Source of the DNA: Streptomyces sp. NRRL S-340
GTDB lineage: Bacteria > Actinomycetota > Actinomycetes > Streptomycetales > Streptomycetaceae
Length of the DNA stretch: 64,000 nucleotides
NCBI RefSeq assembly: GCF_000720185.1
Contig: NZ_JOIY01000001.1
Span: forward strand, 124,001-188,000
Reading direction: 5' to 3'
Under the pieces are notes generated by a model, which had not been told where the DNA came from, ran no database searches, and worked only from the letters and a program-made list of their open reading frames with translations. The first letter of the stretch is position 1, and each line of letters begins with the position of its first letter. Shown here in pieces: positions 61,621-64,000 of the stretch. The position numbers were made by a program, and so were the translations under genes.

Positions 61621-62064
61621 ATGGTCAATCTGGCGGCACGTTGTTCCGGTCCGTTCCTACCTGGCGACCAGTGGCCAGTGCCCCAATGCGTGGCGAGTGC
61701 TCACGGTGGTAGGGCGCGTCAGTAAGGGTTCCGGTGGACCGACCGGACACGCACCAACGCACCAGAGAACGTCCTCCCGGCCGAGGAAGGCGACGGTTCG
61801 ACGGCAGAGCCCCAATTGCGGAAGCCCGACCGTCCTTGGAGGCACTCCAACGTCTGCTTGAGGGCTGACCGCCCTCCCTTCGAAGCGTGAAAAGAAGCCG
61901 CAGTCCGACCAGTACCTGAGACGGGAAGTGTTGGCCCTGCTGGGAGCCATCTGGGAGCCAACCCGCTCCCTACGCCCCATCGAGGCCCACCAAGACCAAC
62001 CGATCCGACACCTGTGACCTGCGCAAACGCCATCGAGGCTGGCAGCCTCAGCAACCGAACCTCA
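61621..62064. other. Right-end non-coding region of the element
   Basis: About 440 bp between the GHKL gene and the right att copy. It contains the paired TGGGAGCC repeats at 61941-61959. No gene with coding support is seen. Confidence 0.5.
61941..61964. repeat. Right-end arm repeats (two direct TGGGAGCC)
   Basis: TGGGAGCC occurs at 61941-61948 and 61952-61959, the second followed by AACCC. Motif, orientation and 11-bp period are the same as at the left end. They lie about 105 bp inside the right att copy. Confidence 0.6.
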
Positions 62065-62113
62065 TTCGGGACGAAGAGGTCGTGGGTTCAAATCCCGCCA
62101 CCCCGACAGAGAA
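62065..62113 (+). repeat. attR: 49-bp direct repeat of the tRNA-Pro 3' end
   Basis: Identical to 19633-19681. Only the tRNA part from the anticodon loop to the 3' end is present, so this is not a working tRNA gene. Confidence 0.95.
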
Positions 62114-62119
62114 ACACCA

Positions 62120-62155
62120 GGTCGCCAGCCTACTCACGTGAGTAGGCTGGCGACC
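62120..62155 (+). terminator. Perfect 18-bp palindromic terminator after attR
   Basis: Positions 62120-62137 are the exact reverse complement of 62138-62155, followed by TTCTTCG. This is probably the original terminator downstream of the tRNA before the element inserted, or one brought by the lost second element. Confidence 0.75.
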
Positions 62156-62628
62156 TTCTTCGTCTGCGTGTCTATCTGCGTGACTATCGGTTCCCGCGTG
62201 TCTAACGCCGCGCCGCTGCGGATCGGTGCCGAAGATCCCGTCCATGACCACGGCGCCGGTCTGGATCACCCGCTGGATCTGCTTCCGGTAGACCTCCTCG
62301 GTCACGGCGGTCACGGAGTGTCCGACGAGCCGGGAGATCTCTTCCAGCGGGACACCCCGGTCGGAGAACAGAGACACGAAGCTGTGCCGCAGCTCCCACG
62401 GAGTCCACTCTCTAGAGTGACGTGCGGCACGGCGGCAGCTTCGCCACTCCCGTGCCCGAGACGACGTCGGCCTGGGCTGCGCCCGGACCGGAGTCCTGGT
62501 AGCCAGATCCTCCCGAACCTCCCCGCAGACCGTCACGTCGTCACGGATCGAGCTGAGAACGACGCCCTTCCAGCCACCGTCATCCTGCAGACAGAAATCC
62601 CTTCCGTTCCAGGTCGCGCGCTGGTGAT

Positions 62629-63585
62629 TCAGATGCCGGCGGACTGCTCGGGCGGGACCGGCGTCGTCACTCCGACGTGCACAGCGCCCGTGGCCGACGG
62701 TGCGACCTGAGCCACACTCCCGTCCCTGGCGCTACGGGCGATGAGCGCGGGAGCGCCGGTTCCCGTTGGGACGTGACGCACAGACCAGCCCGCCGCCTCG
62801 AAGTAGGCCTGCACACGCGCCATCGCCTGAGCCATTTCTTCTTCTCCGAGCGGCAGGGTCGACCAGGTGTGGTGGACGAAGGCGCCCTCGGATTCTTGGT
62901 AGGCGCTCACTCCGTCTCCCTCCTGGGCTGGGGCGTGCCGCACGTGGAGTGCGTCGTAGATCCGGCTGGAGTGGGCGAGAGCCAGATGCTCGGCGTGCTC
63001 GTCGACCTGCGTGCGGTGAAAAGCCGTGGAGTCGGCCGTGGACTGATCACTGGCGCCGCGCGCAAAGCATGGTGAAGTCACGCCGATGGAGGCGAGCCCT
63101 TCACCCGTGGCTCGGTTCACCACACCGGTGATGGCGTCCATCCAGAAGTCATCGGATTCGGTGCGCATGTTCACATGGGGGAACGATTTGGACCAGTCCG
63201 CGTCCGACGACTGAAACTTGTAGCCCAGTTTCACCCAGGCGTCTCTGGCCTGCCGCACCAGCGACTTGGCCTCGCTGCCCGGGACTCCCGTCAGCTTGTA
63301 TGCGAGACGCACCTGCAAACGATCATCAGGACCGCCGTCGTCCCGGGCAATACAGGCCCCCACCGGCGCGGGGCCGATACGCTCGAGTTTCGGTTTCGGT
63401 GACATGCCGTCCACCGCCTGGTGAATGATTTCCTCTGCGCGCTTGGTTGCCTGCTGCTCGTTCATCGTGACACGCTTCGGCGTTGCGGCGCCGTCTCCTT
63501 TCCCACCTTCGTGTGCCCCGCACGCCGTAACAGCAACCAGTGCGGTCAGCAGTATCCCAATCGACATCAGTTTTCGCGGCTTCAC
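62629..63585 (-). CDS. Lipoprotein with two related domains
   Basis: The 318-residue protein has a lipoprotein signal peptide (MKPRKLMSIGILLTALVAVT before the lipobox ACG), so it is probably anchored outside the membrane. Two halves look related: LGYKFQSSDADW ... GEGLASIGVTSPC and AGWSVRHVPTG ... GAVHVGVTTPVPP, suggesting an internal duplication. The GTG start at 63585 overlaps the stop of the upstream hydrolase gene (GTGA). Function is unknown; it may assist the hydrolase. Confidence 0.8.
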   Translation of the reverse strand: MKPRKLMSIGILLTALVAVTACGAHEGGKGDGAATPKRVTMNEQQATKRAEEIIHQAVDGMSPKPKLERIGPAPVGACIARDDGGPDDRLQVRLAYKLTGVPGSEAKSLVRQARDAWVKLGYKFQSSDADWSKSFPHVNMRTESDDFWMDAITGVVNRATGEGLASIGVTSPCFARGASDQSTADSTAFHRTQVDEHAEHLALAHSSRIYDALHVRHAPAQEGDGVSAYQESEGAFVHHTWSTLPLGEEEMAQAMARVQAYFEAAGWSVRHVPTGTGAPALIARSARDGSVAQVAPSATGAVHVGVTTPVPPEQSAGI

Positions 63586-64000
63586 GGGGTCCCTCCGGTC
63601 ACGATCTCCGCCATATTGTCCAGGGAATCACCCTCCCAGTACTGGGAGTGAGCAGGCATGGCCTTAAAGTGCCATCCGGGAAGATGCCCATTGCCTACTT
63701 TGAAGGTACGTCCACCGTACTCATCGGATGTCGGGTCGGTCCCGTACATTGCCGAGTGATCGTCGAAGAGGCGTCTGTATTCGTTCGGGTTCAGGGGGGC
63801 GAGATCCCCTGCTTGTGGCGGGGCCATATTCACGAGGTCGTTCTGAGCGGTTGCCGCCCAGACGTGGTCTGCAGGGATGTTCAGGTCCTTGGCATGATTG
63901 ACTCCAGTGCCCGGGCTTCCGACCAGGATCGCGTTGTCCACCGGCAGGTTCGGGTGGTCGCGCATGGTCTCGCCGGCCGCAAGGGAACCGTAGCTGTGGC
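63582..64000 (-). CDS. Alpha/beta hydrolase (DUF1023 type), 5' truncated by the window
   Basis: The frame is open to the right edge of the window, so the N-terminal part is outside. The visible part starts in the nucleophile elbow HSYGSLAAGETM, then VDNAILVGSPGTGVNHAKDL and HVWAATAQNDLVNMAP with the catalytic Asp, and a His in AHSQYWEGDSL. This is the DUF1023 hydrolase family common in Streptomyces, often secreted or paired with lipoproteins. It is translationally coupled to the lipoprotein gene. Confidence 0.83.
   Translation of the reverse strand, partial: HSYGSLAAGETMRDHPNLPVDNAILVGSPGTGVNHAKDLNIPADHVWAATAQNDLVNMAPPQAGDLAPLNPNEYRRLFDDHSAMYGTDPTSDEYGGRTFKVGNGHLPGWHFKAMPAHSQYWEGDSLDNMAEIVTGGTP

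Larger units (their letters stand above)
19633..62113. mobile_element. Integrated mobilizable element in tRNA-Pro (about 42.4 kb)
   Basis: The element is bounded by two identical 49-bp copies of the tRNA 3' part (19633-19681 and 62065-62113). Paired TGGGAGCC repeats lie just inside both ends. It carries an integrase, an excisionase-like gene, an XRE regulator, replication initiator and helicase loader, a membrane protein, MobC and a relaxase. Cargo includes a pPIWI-RE operon, a biosynthesis-like cluster, an extra glutamyl-tRNA synthetase, an IS, a PstI-like restriction-modification pair, a 5S rRNA gene and a GHKL protein. I find no FtsK-type transfer ATPase, so conjugation probably needs a helper. 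GC content drops in the last 6 kb (56-61 kb), consistent with separate acquisition. Confidence 0.88.
62048..62536 (-). pseudogene. Remnant of a second tyrosine integrase (C-terminal part only)
   Basis: Only the C-terminal catalytic segment remains: TPWELRHSFVSLFSDRGVPL (HxxR), SRLVGHSVTAVTEEVYRKQI (His and the nucleophile Tyr) and VMDGIFG. The core-binding domain and the first catalytic Arg are missing. The frame runs leftward through the att copy, producing a spurious tail containing [13 protein letters not shown], which is the tRNA sequence read antisense. It therefore belonged to a different element that used the same tRNA and lay to the right. Confidence 0.85.

Noticed and set aside
62065..62113. 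Second tRNA-Pro gene at the right end
   Set aside because: The acceptor 5' strand, D arm and anticodon 5' stem are missing; only the 3' part is duplicated as attR.
62048..62200. C-terminal tail [13 protein letters not shown] of the integrase remnant as a real protein segment
   Set aside because: It is the tRNA 3' end in the att copy read antisense, a well-known spurious translation.

Overview
The window looks like a Streptomyces chromosome segment carrying a large integrated mobile element. GC content is very high, third codon positions are almost all G or C, GTG and TTG starts are frequent, and the left end has a gene order I recognise from Streptomyces: nhaA, a MarP-type protease, nth, crp, a tandem pair of ArsA-like ATPases, wblA and a bifunctional penicillin-binding protein. 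All identifications come from reading the sequence and from memory of the families; no search was run.

Layout. (1) 1-19600 is ordinary core chromosome: ion transport, envelope proteins, NUDIX and metallo-beta-lactamase hydrolases, base-excision repair, the Crp regulator, WblA and peptidoglycan synthesis. A degenerate 24-bp tandem repeat lies at 16722-17029. (2) 19601-19674 is a tRNA-Pro(CGG) gene. Its 3' part plus 7 bp, 49 bp in all, recurs exactly at 62065-62113, and matching paired repeats lie just inside both ends. This defines an element of about 42.4 kb. (3) 19844-31820 is the element backbone: three uncharacterised proteins, a tyrosine integrase with an inserted LacI-type helix-turn-helix, an excisionase-like protein, an XRE regulator with operator-like repeats, a winged-helix replication protein with iteron-like repeats inside its gene, a helicase loader whose only workable start is CTG, a membrane protein, MobC and a relaxase. 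I see no FtsK-type TraB, so it looks mobilizable (IME-like) rather than a classical self-transmissible actinomycete element. (4) 31930-41406 is cargo: a small protein sharing the element's operator motif, two small proteins of which one is DUF317-like, and a three-gene overlapping operon encoding a pPIWI-RE system (PD-(D/E)xK nuclease with zinc ribbon, DinG/XPD-type iron-sulfur helicase, PIWI-RE protein). (5) 41464-54756 is a biosynthesis-like cluster: D-amino-acid oxidase-like enzyme, regulator, RsbW-like ATPase, two glycosyltransferases, a 2-hydroxyacid dehydrogenase-like protein, two radical SAM enzymes, a nucleotidyltransferase-like protein, a carbamoyltransferase, an HD hydrolase of the alarmone-hydrolase type, and a complete glutamyl-tRNA synthetase. 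(6) 54792-61620 holds an IS5-family element, a BsuBI/PstI-type restriction-modification pair, a lone 5S rRNA gene and a protein with two GHKL ATPase domains. (7) Beyond the right att copy are the 3' end of a second integrase (a remnant of another element at the same tRNA), a lipoprotein and a truncated alpha/beta hydrolase.

How it fits together. The backbone integrates, excises, replicates and mobilises the element. Its cargo combines at least two anti-invader systems (pPIWI-RE and PstI-like restriction-modification), a possible third (the GHKL protein), and an uncharacterised pathway with its own glutamyl-tRNA synthetase. The most rewarding places to look further are the pPIWI-RE operon, the biosynthetic cluster with its extra GluRS, the orphan 5S rRNA gene, the LacI-containing integrase and the CTG-initiated helicase loader.
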